A stretch of DNA of 64,000 bases from Mucilaginibacter psychrotolerans (GTDB lineage: Bacteria > Bacteroidota > Bacteroidia > Sphingobacteriales > Sphingobacteriaceae), in the NCBI RefSeq assembly GCF_004519315.1, contig NZ_SOZE01000011.1:1-64000 (forward strand), given 5' to 3'. The notes beneath the pieces were generated by a model. The model searched no databases. It was not told where the DNA came from and saw only the letters and a list, made by a program, of their open reading frames with translations. Below, one piece after another: positions 23,025-32,700 of the stretch (the stretch's first letter is position 1; the number at the start of each line of letters is the position of its first letter). The position numbers and the translations under genes are program-made.

Positions 23025-25451
23025 ATGAAATTAAGAATAGCGGCCTTCTTTGCCGCCTGGATAAGTATTGCCCCAATTTTGGCGAAGGCTCAAAGCATGT
23101 ACCTGCTTAGCGGTAAAGTACTCAGTTCGGAGCAGAAAGCACTGGACGGCGCAACCGTATACCTACTCAAAGCACAGGATTCTACGCTAATCAAAAGTGC
23201 TCTTACTGATGCGTCGGGTAATTTCGCGTTCGCAGGGCAGGCTGCGGGCAGTTACCGCCTATCCGTTACCATGCTGGGTTATAATACAGCTAAAATAGCT
23301 CTATTCCATTTATCTGCGGATATGAAACTACCAGACATTATCCTTTCTGCCACGAACAAACAGTTGCAGGAAGTGACGGTAACTGCCGCCAGGCCTTTCG
23401 TTGAGCAGAAGATAGACCGCACCGTAGTTAACCCCGAAGCGCTCATCAGCAATGCAGGCAGCACCGCGCTGGATGTACTGGAGAAAGCCCCCGGCGTAAT
23501 CGTAGACCAAAACGGCGGCATTACCCTTAAGGGCAAAGGCGTTGTGATTTTTATAGATGATAAGCCTACTTACCTATCCGGTGCCGACCTGCAAAACTAC
23601 CTCCGCTCGCTCAACTCAGCCGGTATCGACCAACTGGAACTCATGACCAACCCACCCGCTAAGTACGATGCTGCGGGTAACGGTGGGGTAATCAACATCC
23701 GCACCAAACGGAACAAGGCAAAGGGCTTTAATGGCGGGCTAAACCTGGCTTACATACAGGGCAAATTAGCCAAAACCAATAATAGCCTCAATTTGAATTA
23801 TCGTTCGGGAAAGCTCAATCTGTTTGGCAATTTCAGTTACAATTACGGCAATGCCTTTACCGACCTAACCATCAACCGCCATTTTTTCGATGCACAAGGC
23901 AATCTGTTAAGTAACTTCATGCAGGCTTCATACATCCGCAACCGTAGCAATAACTATTTAGCCAAGATAGGTGCCGATTACTACCTCTCGGACAAGAGCA
24001 CGCTTGGCGTAAACTTCACCGGCTTATATAACCCCGCAAACCGCATAACGCCGGTTACCAGCAATTTTACCAACGCAACGGGTGTTTTAGATTCCACCGT
24101 ACTGGCCGATAATGGCCAGCACTACCTGCTGCGCAATGGCAGCGCTAACATCAACTATCGCCACCAGTTTAAAAAAGACGGTCCGCAGTTAAGCGCCGAC
24201 CTGGATTACCTGAACTATTATACCAACGACCAGCAATCGTTTGATAACCGCAGCTTTTTTGCCGATGGTACCCCTAAGGGCAGCGATCTGCTTACCGGCA
24301 GCCTGCCGGCGCATATCGATATCTATTCGGCCAAGGCCGATTATGAGCATCCCCTATCCAGCGGAATCAAGCTGTCGGCGGGCCTTAAATCCAGCTATAC
24401 CAAAACCGATAACGTTGCCGATTATTTTTATACCACCTCACCCGATTATGGTAAGACCAACCATTTCCTCTATAAAGAAAATATCAACGACGCTTACCTT
24501 AATGCCTCCAGGGATATTAAACGCTTTTCATTTCAGGCGGGCCTACGTTTGGAGAACACGGTGTCTAACGGGCACCAGTTGGGCAACGCACAGAAAGCCG
24601 ATTCCAGCTTCCGTCGCAATTATACCAGCCTCTTCCCTACCTTTTATATGCAATACAAAGCCGATACCGCAGGACTCAATGTATTCAGCATCGACTATGG
24701 CCGCCGGATAGACAGGCCATATTACCAGGACCTAAACCCCTTCCTTAATCCGCTGGATAAGTTTACCTATTACACAGGCAACCCATTCCTGAGGCCATCT
24801 TTTACGAACAACATCGAGGTATCACATACCTACCACGACCGCTATACCACTACTTTTAGCTATAGCAACACGAAGGACGACGTGAACGAAACCATCGAAA
24901 TCGTAAATGGCATCTACTACAGCAGACCCGGCAACATCGGCAAAAGCACGGTGATGACCTTATCTTTCGATGCCTCCTTCGACCCTACTAAGTGGCTCAG
25001 TATCCAGTTGCACACGCATGCTACGCAAATCCATTCGGTAAGCGATTTTTATACCGGGACGCTCGACACCAAGGGAACCCTCTACTTCGTAAGGCCGGTA
25101 TTCAGTTTTAAAACCGGCAAAGACTGGACACTACAGCTGGATGGCGGGTATCAAACCAAAGTAACCAATGCACAATTTGTTGTACAGGCCCGTGGGCGGG
25201 TGAACGGTGCGGTCTCTAAAAAACTTTCCCCGGCCACCTCGCTCAAATTGGTACTGAACGATATATTCTACACCAATATAACCCATGGTGAAATAAACAA
25301 CCTGGCCAACACCACGGCAAACTGGGTAAACCGATCTGATAGCCGTACGGCGGTACTCTCCCTATCCTATCGCTTCGGTAAATCTATCGCCGGGCAGCGT
25401 AAGCACGAAGCTAACGGCGCAGAAAGCGAACAAAACCGGGTGAAGAAATAG
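23025..25451 (+). CDS. Outer-membrane beta-barrel receptor with carboxypeptidase-like N-terminus
   Basis: An 808-residue TonB-receptor-like protein. A signal peptide (MKLRIAAFFAAWISIAPILAKA) is followed by a CarboxypepD_reg-like domain (about residues 28-110), a plug domain (VTVTAARPFVEQKIDRT, then DVLEKAPGVIVDQNGG), and an OMP_b-brl_3 barrel ending in LSLSYRFGKS. In Bacteroidota such proteins follow BlaI/M56 pairs, and one function suggested is uptake or envelope sensing. The substrate is unknown. The gene lies 101 bases after the M56 gene, possibly in the same transcript. Confidence 0.88.
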   Translation: MKLRIAAFFAAWISIAPILAKAQSMYLLSGKVLSSEQKALDGATVYLLKAQDSTLIKSALTDASGNFAFAGQAAGSYRLSVTMLGYNTAKIALFHLSADMKLPDIILSATNKQLQEVTVTAARPFVEQKIDRTVVNPEALISNAGSTALDVLEKAPGVIVDQNGGITLKGKGVVIFIDDKPTYLSGADLQNYLRSLNSAGIDQLELMTNPPAKYDAAGNGGVINIRTKRNKAKGFNGGLNLAYIQGKLAKTNNSLNLNYRSGKLNLFGNFSYNYGNAFTDLTINRHFFDAQGNLLSNFMQASYIRNRSNNYLAKIGADYYLSDKSTLGVNFTGLYNPANRITPVTSNFTNATGVLDSTVLADNGQHYLLRNGSANINYRHQFKKDGPQLSADLDYLNYYTNDQQSFDNRSFFADGTPKGSDLLTGSLPAHIDIYSAKADYEHPLSSGIKLSAGLKSSYTKTDNVADYFYTTSPDYGKTNHFLYKENINDAYLNASRDIKRFSFQAGLRLENTVSNGHQLGNAQKADSSFRRNYTSLFPTFYMQYKADTAGLNVFSIDYGRRIDRPYYQDLNPFLNPLDKFTYYTGNPFLRPSFTNNIEVSHTYHDRYTTTFSYSNTKDDVNETIEIVNGIYYSRPGNIGKSTVMTLSFDASFDPTKWLSIQLHTHATQIHSVSDFYTGTLDTKGTLYFVRPVFSFKTGKDWTLQLDGGYQTKVTNAQFVVQARGRVNGAVSKKLSPATSLKLVLNDIFYTNITHGEINNLANTTANWVNRSDSRTAVLSLSYRFGKSIAGQRKHEANGAESEQNRVKK

Positions 25452-25515
25452 GGCTTATTTGAAAGTGCTAAACAAAACATAACAAAAACTTAATACACGA
25501 TACACTGCCAAATAG

Positions 25516-25548
25516 TAAACAATGTTTAGTTTTGCTAAACATTGTTTA
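25516..25548 (+). promoter_or_regulatory. 14-bp perfect inverted repeat before the phosphonate cassette
   Basis: Arms TAAACAATGTTTAG (25516-25529) and CTAAACATTGTTTA (25535-25548) with spacer TTTTG. Each arm is itself close to a dyad (AAAC-AATG-TTT). It ends eight bases before the GTG start of the transporter gene, so it is likely an operator that would block transcription or translation. Confidence 0.65.
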
Positions 25549-25556
25549 TTGTAATT

Positions 25557-26873
25557 GTGGCCAAAACCGAAGCAACTTCTTCAAACACCTTCCCGGCAAA
25601 AATATTTGCAAACCCTGCCTGGGCATTGGTGGCGGCCTTTGGCACTTACTTTTGCATGTATGGCTACCGCAAGCCATACACTGCAGCATCTTTTGCCGAT
25701 GCCGGGTATTGGGGACTTAGCTTTAAATTCAGCCTCATTATTGTACAAACAATAGGCTACGTACTGGCCAAATGGTTCGGCATTAAATTCGTTTCCGAAA
25801 TAAAAGCCCATCAACGCATCACTGCGATCATTGTATTACTGGCCTTCGCCGAGGTGATGCTTTTGTTGTTCGCCATAACGCCCCGCCCCTGGAGCCTTGC
25901 CTTTATGCTGCTAAATGGCTTACCGCTCGGCGTTATATTTGGATTGGTACTGAGTTTTGTAGAAGGGCGCAGGCAAACCGAGTTCCTGATAGCCGGGCTT
26001 TGCGCCAGCTTTATCTTATCAGATGGGGTATCCAAATCCGTAGGCGCGTTTTTATTATCCATCCATATAAACGAAAACTGGATGCCCTTTATGGCCGGGC
26101 TGGTTTTTGCGCTGCCAACCGCGCTGTTTACAACTATGCTTGCCTGTGTACCAAAACCCACGGCAAGCGATATTAAATCGCGGTCGGCACGCATCCCCAT
26201 GACGGGTGCCGACCGCCTGCGTTTCTTCAAAAAATATATGCCGGGGCTCATAGCCATCATCCTTATCTATTTATTCGTAACCCTGTTACGTAGCGTGCGT
26301 GCCGATTTTGCCGTAGAGCTGTGGGCGGGACTAGGCTATGCGCACACGCCGGATGTCTTTACCACATCGGAGCTATTGGTATCGCTCGGCGTAATTGTGA
26401 TAACCAGTCTCGCGGTATTCGTGCAAAACCATTACAAGGCTTTCAAAGTTTCGCTTCTTACCAGTTTCGTGGGCTTCCTCATTGTTTTACTGGCTGCTTT
26501 AGGTCTGGATTACGGCTTGGGCAAATTCAGCTTTATGGTATTGGTGGGGCTGGGCGTTTATTTGCCCTATGTGGCGGTGCACGCTGTAATCTTCGAGCGG
26601 CTTATCGCCATCACTCGTGAAAAGGCAACGGTGGGTTTCCTGATGTACATCGTAGATTCCGTAGGGTATACCGGCTATATCGGCCTCATGCTGATGCGGT
26701 TTTTCCTGCCGGCATCAGATAGTATATTATCCTTATTTCTGAAGATATGCATCGGCCTGGCAATTGCCGGCATGCTGCTGATGGGTTTTACGCATTTATA
26801 TTTTAAAACAAAACTGAAAGTTGATGGACCAACAAATGCCAATATTCCCTCAGGGGCGGGCAGCGCTGTTTGA
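25557..26873 (+). CDS. MFS-like membrane transporter (DUF5690-type)
   Basis: A 438-residue protein with about 11-12 hydrophobic segments, beginning at PAWALVAAFGTYFCMYGYRKPYTAASF, a start similar to glycerol-3-phosphate/sugar-phosphate MFS transporters, followed by GLVLSFVEGRRQTEFLIAGLCASF. I chose GTG at 25557 over the TTG at 25542 because the latter lies in the operator palindrome. It overlaps the following dehydrogenase gene by 50 bases. Together with the phosphonatase-like hydrolase it suggests import of an organophosphonate or a breakdown product. Confidence 0.75.
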   Translation: MAKTEATSSNTFPAKIFANPAWALVAAFGTYFCMYGYRKPYTAASFADAGYWGLSFKFSLIIVQTIGYVLAKWFGIKFVSEIKAHQRITAIIVLLAFAEVMLLLFAITPRPWSLAFMLLNGLPLGVIFGLVLSFVEGRRQTEFLIAGLCASFILSDGVSKSVGAFLLSIHINENWMPFMAGLVFALPTALFTTMLACVPKPTASDIKSRSARIPMTGADRLRFFKKYMPGLIAIILIYLFVTLLRSVRADFAVELWAGLGYAHTPDVFTTSELLVSLGVIVITSLAVFVQNHYKAFKVSLLTSFVGFLIVLLAALGLDYGLGKFSFMVLVGLGVYLPYVAVHAVIFERLIAITREKATVGFLMYIVDSVGYTGYIGLMLMRFFLPASDSILSLFLKICIGLAIAGMLLMGFTHLYFKTKLKVDGPTNANIPSGAGSAV

Positions 26874-27924
26874 GGGCGTTGGCAAGCCTTTTAAGGCTAT
26901 AAACCGCGAAGTACCAGCTCTTGCCGAAGGGGAGATACTTGTCAAAAACCGCTACACTACCCTCTGCGGCAGTGATATACACACCTATTGCGGCCACCGT
27001 AAAGAGCCCGATGAAGTGGTTTTGGGCCACGAAATTATCGGCGATATTTTATGGCTGCCTGAAGGCGAAGAATTCAAAGATTATCGGGGTGAGACGGTAC
27101 AGATTGGCGACCGCATCACCTGGTCGATTTTTGCGGTGCCGGCAGGCATTGAAGCTCCCAGGGCAGACATGCCTCAGAAAAGCGCGGGGCTGTTTAAATA
27201 CGGCCATGCACAAGCCACCGATACCGATTTGTTCAACGGCGGCCTGGCAGATTACTGCGTGCTCAGGCCAAATACCGCATTCCTCAAGATATCGCCTAAG
27301 ATACCCATGAAGGTTGCCGCCACCATCAGCTGCGCACACTCCACTGTAACAGGCGCGTTGAGGGTTGCGGGCAATATCAAAGGCAAAAAGGTGTTGGTAT
27401 TCGGTGCGGGTCTGTTGGGTATCTCCTGTGTGGCCATGTGCCGCGAAGCCGGCGCAAGCTGGGTGGGTTTGATAGATAATGATGCATCGCGCTTAAGCTG
27501 GGGCGAAAAGTTTGGTGCCGACGAGCAATTCATCTTCCCCAATAATCCGGTAGACGGCAGTTTTCCCTGGCCGCAGGCGGATGTGGTGTTCGATATGACC
27601 GGTCGCCCCGAAGCCATGAAAGTCGGCGTGGAATCGCTTGGCCTTGGCGGCACTGTAGTTTGGATTGGCGCAGTTTTCCCGGCATCACCTGTACCTGTAG
27701 ATGCACAGCGTGTGGTACGCAACCTTTTAGAAATAAAAGGTCTGCACAACTACAATTATGACGATTTTGTGAACGCCACTATTTTTATAGAGCAGAATTT
27801 CGAGAAATACCCCTTTGAAGAACTGGTGGAAAAAGAATATACACTTGACCAGATTGCCGAAGCTTTTAAATACGCCAGCGAGCAAAAGCCGGTGCGTGTG
27901 GGCATCAATATAGATAATGACTAA
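26824..27924 (+). CDS. Zinc-dependent dehydrogenase of the phosphonate-associated type
   Basis: A 366-residue medium-chain alcohol dehydrogenase. The catalytic zinc Cys is in TTLCGSDIHTYCGHRKEPDEVVLGHEIIG (with the GHE motif), and the Rossmann motif is VFGAGLLGISCVAMCREAGA. It matches the family described as phosphonate-catabolism-associated alcohol dehydrogenase (TIGR03366). I start at ATG 26824 rather than the TTG three bases earlier. It sits between a transporter and a phosphonatase-like hydrolase, which supports that role; the natural substrate is not proven. Confidence 0.82.
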   Translation: MDQQMPIFPQGRAALFEGVGKPFKAINREVPALAEGEILVKNRYTTLCGSDIHTYCGHRKEPDEVVLGHEIIGDILWLPEGEEFKDYRGETVQIGDRITWSIFAVPAGIEAPRADMPQKSAGLFKYGHAQATDTDLFNGGLADYCVLRPNTAFLKISPKIPMKVAATISCAHSTVTGALRVAGNIKGKKVLVFGAGLLGISCVAMCREAGASWVGLIDNDASRLSWGEKFGADEQFIFPNNPVDGSFPWPQADVVFDMTGRPEAMKVGVESLGLGGTVVWIGAVFPASPVPVDAQRVVRNLLEIKGLHNYNYDDFVNATIFIEQNFEKYPFEELVEKEYTLDQIAEAFKYASEQKPVRVGINIDND

Positions 27925-28009
27925 ATGCCATTACCTAAGTGGCTACGAAGCGCACCGACTCTTAAATAAACGACATTGAATAACGACAACTAAAACAAAT
28001 AACAATAAT

Positions 28010-28690
28010 ATGGAGCAGCAAATTAAAATGGTAGTTTTCGATATGGCCGGAACCACCATCGACGAGAACAATCTCGTTTACAAAACCTTAAGGAAAGCCA
28101 TTAACGAAGCAGGTTTCGATTTCACTTTAGACCAGGTACTGGCCGAAGGCGCAGGTAAAGAAAAGAAACAAGCTATACGCTCGGTTTTGGCCGCATTCGC
28201 TGGTATAGAAGATGAAGAATTTACCAATAAGATTTATGCTAACTTTTTGCCGCAGCTTACTGAGGCCTACGTTACGGCAGATATTATCCCCCAGCCTAAT
28301 TCTCTTGAACTTTTTGCCGAACTGAAAAGACGCGGTATTTATGCCGTGCTGAATACAGGGTACGACCGTACTACCGCTCAATCCATTATTACCAAACTGG
28401 GCTGGCAGGAAGGTGTTGAGTATGACGGCCTGGTTACCGCCACCGACGTAGGCAAAAACCGGCCCGACCCGGCCATGATTGTATTCGCCATGGAGAAATT
28501 CGGCATAACAGATGCTGCCGGGGTAGTAAAAGTAGGCGATTCTATCATCGATATACAAGAAGGCCAAAACGCAGGCTGCAGCGTAAACGTGGGCATCACC
28601 ACAGGCGCGCATACAGCAGCACAACTGCAAACCGCCAACCCGAACGCCGTAATAGACAATCTGATTGAGCTATTACCGCTGATCAATTAA
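28010..28690 (+). CDS. Phosphonatase-like HAD hydrolase
   Basis: A 226-residue HAD-family protein. The nucleophile motif FDMAGTT places Asp11 as nucleophile, in the sequence style of phosphonoacetaldehyde hydrolase (D-x-A-G-T-T). Motif II TGYDRTTAQ, motif III Lys (GKNRPDP) and motif IV KVGDSIIDIQEG are present. It matches the phosphonatase-like group TIGR03351. Lysines at 50, 52 and 53 fall where PhnX carries its Schiff-base lysine, but I cannot align them without tools. It ends in a strong terminator. Probably cleaves a C-P or phosphate-ester bond of a phosphonate intermediate. Confidence 0.85.
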   Translation: MEQQIKMVVFDMAGTTIDENNLVYKTLRKAINEAGFDFTLDQVLAEGAGKEKKQAIRSVLAAFAGIEDEEFTNKIYANFLPQLTEAYVTADIIPQPNSLELFAELKRRGIYAVLNTGYDRTTAQSIITKLGWQEGVEYDGLVTATDVGKNRPDPAMIVFAMEKFGITDAAGVVKVGDSIIDIQEGQNAGCSVNVGITTGAHTAAQLQTANPNAVIDNLIELLPLIN

Positions 28691-29046
28691 GCAAACTGTT
28701 CTCTATTAAATTCGCCGCAGGCACCCGCCAGGGGTGCTTTGCGGTTTTTTTTATATTCTCTCGTCTTCTATTTGTTCCGGAAGCCTGTAAACATTGACCA
28801 AAGGCAACAATATCCGCAAATAAATTCCCGCCCAAAACTCGCATATTCTCTATCAAAATAACCTCATTAATAACAAATTAGCACTTTTAAGTTACCTCAA
28901 CTTCAATACAGTTTAATGTCATTATTTGATGCTTAACAATTTGATAATGTAAAATATTCATTACCGAAAAGTGGCACGTCTAAATTTATGCTCATTCATA
29001 TCAGGCTTAAGATTTGTTTAAAGTCTGCTTAACTGAAATGACATAT
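28691..29046 (+). other. Intergenic region before the glycan operon
   Basis: Apart from the terminator at 28715-28752 this 356-base stretch is A/T-rich with no coding potential that I can support. It must hold the promoter of the ten-gene glycan operon; a clear TAnnTTTG box is not obvious to me. Confidence 0.5.
28715..28752 (+). terminator. Rho-independent terminator of the phosphonate cassette
   Basis: CCGCAGGCACC (from 28715) pairs with GGGGTGCTTTGCGG (28731-28744), followed by eight T residues. Confidence 0.88.
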
Positions 29047-30099
29047 ATGAGGAAAGTTTTATTCATTACCGGCTCGGTTCATCAAACATCGCAAATGCAT
29101 CAGATTGCTGCCGAGCTTTTTGGGGTAGATTGCTGGTTCAGTCAGGTTTTTGCGGATAGCCCGATCATCAATTTCCTTACTAATAAAACCACATTGCTAA
29201 ATGGTACTGCGCTCGCCGGGCAATTTAGGACTAACTCAGAGAAGTACATGCGCGAGCATGGCTTGCAGGTAGATTATCGCGCCCATCTTAATCATTACGA
29301 CTTGGTGGTGTATTGCTCTGATCTGCTTATTCCCCATCGCCTGCGCAAAATTAAAACGGTTTGGGTTCAGGAAGGTATGGTAGACCGGATAACACCTGTG
29401 AGCAAAGTGGTGAAAGCCCTCAAACTTCATCCGGCATTATCGGGCAATACTTCGCTTAACGGCTCCTCCAATATCTGCGATGTTTATTGTGCAGCCTCAG
29501 AGGGCTATAAGCAATATTTCAGCAACCTGGGTACCGAGAAACGCAAACTGGTGGTTACGGGCATACCCAATTATGACAATGCCGTACAATTCAGGGATAA
29601 TGATTTCCCTTACCATGATTACGTTATGGTAGCCACTACCGACATGCGCGAAACCTATCGTTTCGAGAACAGGCCAGCCTTCATCAAAGACGCGGTAAAA
29701 ATTGCCGCAGGCAGGCGCTTGCTGTTCAAATTTCACCCTAACGAAGATTTTGAACGGGCCGAAGCCGAAATACGCGAACATGCACCCGAAGGAACGCTGA
29801 TGTTCCGTAGCGGCAATACTAACCACATGATAGCCAATTGCACTGAGCTCATCACACAATATTCTACCGTGGTTTTCACCGGCATTGCGCTGGGTAAAAA
29901 AGTACATTCCTGGTTTGATGTACCCACCTTGCATCAGCTTTCGCCATGGCAAAACGGGGGCACATCGGCGCAAAACATAGCTGCGGTTTGCCAAAGCTAC
30001 CTCGATTACCAGGGTGATAAAAAACATTTCGACCCAACCGCAGCTATGGCCGAGGCCCTGGCCCATCATTCGGTATTAAACGAGGTATATGCAGGATAA
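29047..30099 (+). CDS. Glycan glycosyl/polyol-phosphate transferase-like protein
   Basis: A 350-residue cytosolic protein starting MRKVLFITGSVHQTSQMHQIA; an ATG at 29038 is an alternative start. The C-terminal half resembles CDP-glycerol glycerophosphotransferase / GT-B folds (RLLFKFHPNEDFERAE, then LITQYSTVVFTGIALGKKVHSWFD), where FKFHPNE and the TQYSTVVFTGIALG loop bind the donor. It is the first gene of a run of ten tightly packed genes for a surface sugar, and its stop overlaps the next start by 11 bases. Predicted to transfer the sugar made by this operon; donor and acceptor unknown. Confidence 0.7.
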   Translation: MRKVLFITGSVHQTSQMHQIAAELFGVDCWFSQVFADSPIINFLTNKTTLLNGTALAGQFRTNSEKYMREHGLQVDYRAHLNHYDLVVYCSDLLIPHRLRKIKTVWVQEGMVDRITPVSKVVKALKLHPALSGNTSLNGSSNICDVYCAASEGYKQYFSNLGTEKRKLVVTGIPNYDNAVQFRDNDFPYHDYVMVATTDMRETYRFENRPAFIKDAVKIAAGRRLLFKFHPNEDFERAEAEIREHAPEGTLMFRSGNTNHMIANCTELITQYSTVVFTGIALGKKVHSWFDVPTLHQLSPWQNGGTSAQNIAAVCQSYLDYQGDKKHFDPTAAMAEALAHHSVLNEVYAG

Positions 30100-30916
30100 A
30101 ATCGTCATCGTTATACAGGCCCGTATGGGTTCCAGTCGTTTGCCCGGCAAGGTAATGCTGCCGATACTTGGTCAAAGCCTGCTGGCTCGGATGATAGAAC
30201 GGCTGCATATGGTGAAACACCCTGTAACGCTGGTTGTGGCAACTTCTGTGAACGAAGCAGACGATGTAATAGCACAGGAAGCCGAAGCACTAGGTGTAGC
30301 TTGCTATCGCGGAAGCGAAAATAACCTGCTCGACAGGCACTACCAGGCGGCGCTATTGCTGGATGCCACCGTCGTATTAAAGATACCCTCTGATTGCCCG
30401 ATGATAGACCCCGCGGCCATAGATGCCGCATTGGAGTATTTCTTTGCAGCTGGCAGCCGCTTCGATTATATCAGCAACCTGCACCCTGCTACCTGGCCCG
30501 ATGGTAACGATGTAGAAATCATGACCATGCAATGCCTTACCCACGCGCATCAGCAGGCTACCCGCCAACTGGAACTGGAGCATACTACGCCGTATATATG
30601 GGAGAACCCTGAGCAATTCCGCATTGGCAACATTGCCTGGGAAACCGGACTGGACTACTCCATGTCGCACCGGTTCACTATAGATTATCAAGAGGACTAC
30701 GAATTTATCAAAGCCGTTTTCGAGGCGCTTTATCCCTCGAAAACGGAATTTCCCTGTGCAGACATCCTGAATCTGCTTGAACAGCGGCCGGATATTATGG
30801 CCATCAACAGCGCCTATGCCGGGGTAAACTGGTACCGCCATCATTTAGATGAACTAAAGACGATAGATGCCGGGCAAACCAAAACCATTACGCCAACACA
30901 ACACTCAACCCATTAA
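30089..30916 (+). CDS. SpsF/NeuA-like cytidylyltransferase
   Basis: A 275-residue nucleotidyltransferase. The N-terminal motif IQARMGSSRLPGKVMLPILGQS is the signature of the SpsF-like CMP-sugar synthetases, followed by the acidic KIPSDCPMIDP. It belongs to the family that activates ulosonic or nonulosonic sugars as CMP derivatives. It lies in the same operon as a NeuB-like synthase, which is the usual partner, so it probably makes the CMP-activated form of an unusual deoxy-ulosonate. Confidence 0.85.
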   Translation: MQDKIVIVIQARMGSSRLPGKVMLPILGQSLLARMIERLHMVKHPVTLVVATSVNEADDVIAQEAEALGVACYRGSENNLLDRHYQAALLLDATVVLKIPSDCPMIDPAAIDAALEYFFAAGSRFDYISNLHPATWPDGNDVEIMTMQCLTHAHQQATRQLELEHTTPYIWENPEQFRIGNIAWETGLDYSMSHRFTIDYQEDYEFIKAVFEALYPSKTEFPCADILNLLEQRPDIMAINSAYAGVNWYRHHLDELKTIDAGQTKTITPTQHSTH

Positions 30917-30923
30917 TTGATAA

Positions 30924-31757
30924 ATGGAAAAAATAGCTTTAAACGTACGCGAGCACATCATTAAAATGGCCACCGATGGCGGCTGCTTCATCGGTGCATC
31001 GCTTTCTGCAACCGACCTGATGGTTTACCTGTACACCCGTTTCCTAAACGTAAACAAGGATAACCTGGAAGACCCCGACCGCGATTACCTCTTCCTGTCG
31101 AAGGGTCACGATGTGCCGGCGCTATACGGTACGCTTGCCGAACTGGGTATCATCGAGAAAAGTCGCCTTGCCAACCACCTATCGCTCAACGATCATATCT
31201 ACTGGCACCCCAATACCCATATACCGGGTATCGAGTTCCATTCAGGCTCGCTGGGGCATTTGCCATCGGTGGCTGTGGGCGTGGCTATGGATATAAAAAT
31301 AAGCGGCGGCAACAATAAAGTGGTATGCATTTTAGGCGACGGCGAACTCAACGAAGGCACTTGCTGGGAGGCCGTACTGGTAGCCAATGCTTATAAACTG
31401 GATAACCTTATTTTTGTGATAGACCGTAACCAGTTCCAGGCCAATGTACGCACCGAAGAGCTCATCCCGCTGGAACCCCTTAAAGATAAGTTCGAGGCAT
31501 TTGGCGCGGCGGTAAAACGGGTAGACGGGCACGATTTCGGCCAGTTGGAAGAAGCCTTCAGCGCTTACCCTTTCCAACCGGGTAAACTAAACGTAGTGAT
31601 AGCTGATACCGTGCGCGGCAAAGGACTGCCAAGCATAGAAGAACGTGCCGACAGGTGGTTCTGCAATTTCTCCGGCCAGGAGATAGACCAGCTATTGCTC
31701 GAACTACACGGCGAAGCGGCCACTACCCTTACATCCGAAACCTTAATCGTACGCTAA
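30924..31757 (+). CDS. Transketolase-like N-terminal subunit
   Basis: A 277-residue protein equal to the thiamine-diphosphate binding half of a transketolase: GDGELNEG (start of the GDG-x-NN motif) in ILGDGELNEGTCWEAVLVANAY and LIFVIDRNQFQ. It starts 8 bases after the cytidylyltransferase gene and is followed by its C-terminal partner after one base. Split transketolases occur in sugar-biosynthesis clusters, where they transfer two-carbon units to build ketoses; here they could feed the backbone of the ulosonic acid. Confidence 0.9.
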   Translation: MEKIALNVREHIIKMATDGGCFIGASLSATDLMVYLYTRFLNVNKDNLEDPDRDYLFLSKGHDVPALYGTLAELGIIEKSRLANHLSLNDHIYWHPNTHIPGIEFHSGSLGHLPSVAVGVAMDIKISGGNNKVVCILGDGELNEGTCWEAVLVANAYKLDNLIFVIDRNQFQANVRTEELIPLEPLKDKFEAFGAAVKRVDGHDFGQLEEAFSAYPFQPGKLNVVIADTVRGKGLPSIEERADRWFCNFSGQEIDQLLLELHGEAATTLTSETLIVR

Positions 31758-31758
31758 A

Positions 31759-32694
31759 ATGACCTACGAAGAATTACTGACCGAAACCGCCCTCGCCAAT
31801 GAACAGGTGGTGGTGATGACCGCCGAAAACCGCGCGCTGGTACGCAACCTGCCGGGCATATTGGGCAAAAGGTTTATAGATACCGGCATAACCGAACAAA
31901 CCATGGTAGGTGCCGCTGCGGGCCTCGCACTACGTGGCCGTATCCCGGTGATACACGCCCTTACCTCCTTTTTAACGATGCGTGCTTTCGAATTCGTGCG
32001 CACAGACGTGGGTATAGCCAACCTGCCGGTAAAACTGAGCGGTTTTATCCCAGGCTTTTTATCAGACGGCAATGGCCCTACCCACCAGGCTATAGAAGAT
32101 ATCTCCCTGATGCGCGGCATCCCGAATATGACGGTTTTTGCACCTGCAGACGAAGACGATCTGGTGAAGATGCTGCCCGCCATATGGCAATCGAAGCGAC
32201 CCGCTTATACCCGAATCAATACCCGCAAAACCAGCTATCAACATGCAGACTATTTGCCCGGTAAAGCCGAGGTAATAGCAGAGGGTAGCGATGTAACTAT
32301 ACTAACCTACGGATTGCTGTTTGAACAGGCGCTTATAGCACTGGATATATTGAAGAGCGAAGGCCTTTCCGTCGGCCTGATCAACATGCGCAGCCTGAAA
32401 CCTGTAGATGAGCAGGCGATACTGAATGCTGCAAAATCGAATCTGGTGGTTACGCTGGAAGACCATTTCCTAACCGGCGGGCTGTACAGCATCGTTGCCG
32501 AAGTGCTGCTGAAGCACCGCCAAACCGCCAACGTACTGCCTCTTGCGCTGGAAGAACGCTGGTTTAAACCCGCTTTGCTGCCCGATGTTTTGCAGCACGA
32601 AGGCTTTACCGGCAAACAGATAGCCGAAAAAATACTGGGTTACCGCACCACCAGCGAGCAACCCGAAATATTACTCACCGAATTTTCAGAATAA
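31759..32694 (+). CDS. Transketolase-like C-terminal subunit
   Basis: A 311-residue protein with the pyrimidine-binding half: ERF-like GITEQTMVGAAAGLALRG, in which the Glu contacts the aminopyrimidine of thiamine diphosphate, and the C-terminal transketolase domain (VTLEDHFLTGGLYSIVAEVL). It should form an alpha2beta2 enzyme with the preceding subunit. The pair differs from housekeeping transketolase by being split and by its glycan-operon context. Confidence 0.9.
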   Translation: MTYEELLTETALANEQVVVMTAENRALVRNLPGILGKRFIDTGITEQTMVGAAAGLALRGRIPVIHALTSFLTMRAFEFVRTDVGIANLPVKLSGFIPGFLSDGNGPTHQAIEDISLMRGIPNMTVFAPADEDDLVKMLPAIWQSKRPAYTRINTRKTSYQHADYLPGKAEVIAEGSDVTILTYGLLFEQALIALDILKSEGLSVGLINMRSLKPVDEQAILNAAKSNLVVTLEDHFLTGGLYSIVAEVLLKHRQTANVLPLALEERWFKPALLPDVLQHEGFTGKQIAEKILGYRTTSEQPEILLTEFSE

Positions 32695-32700
32695 ATAGAT

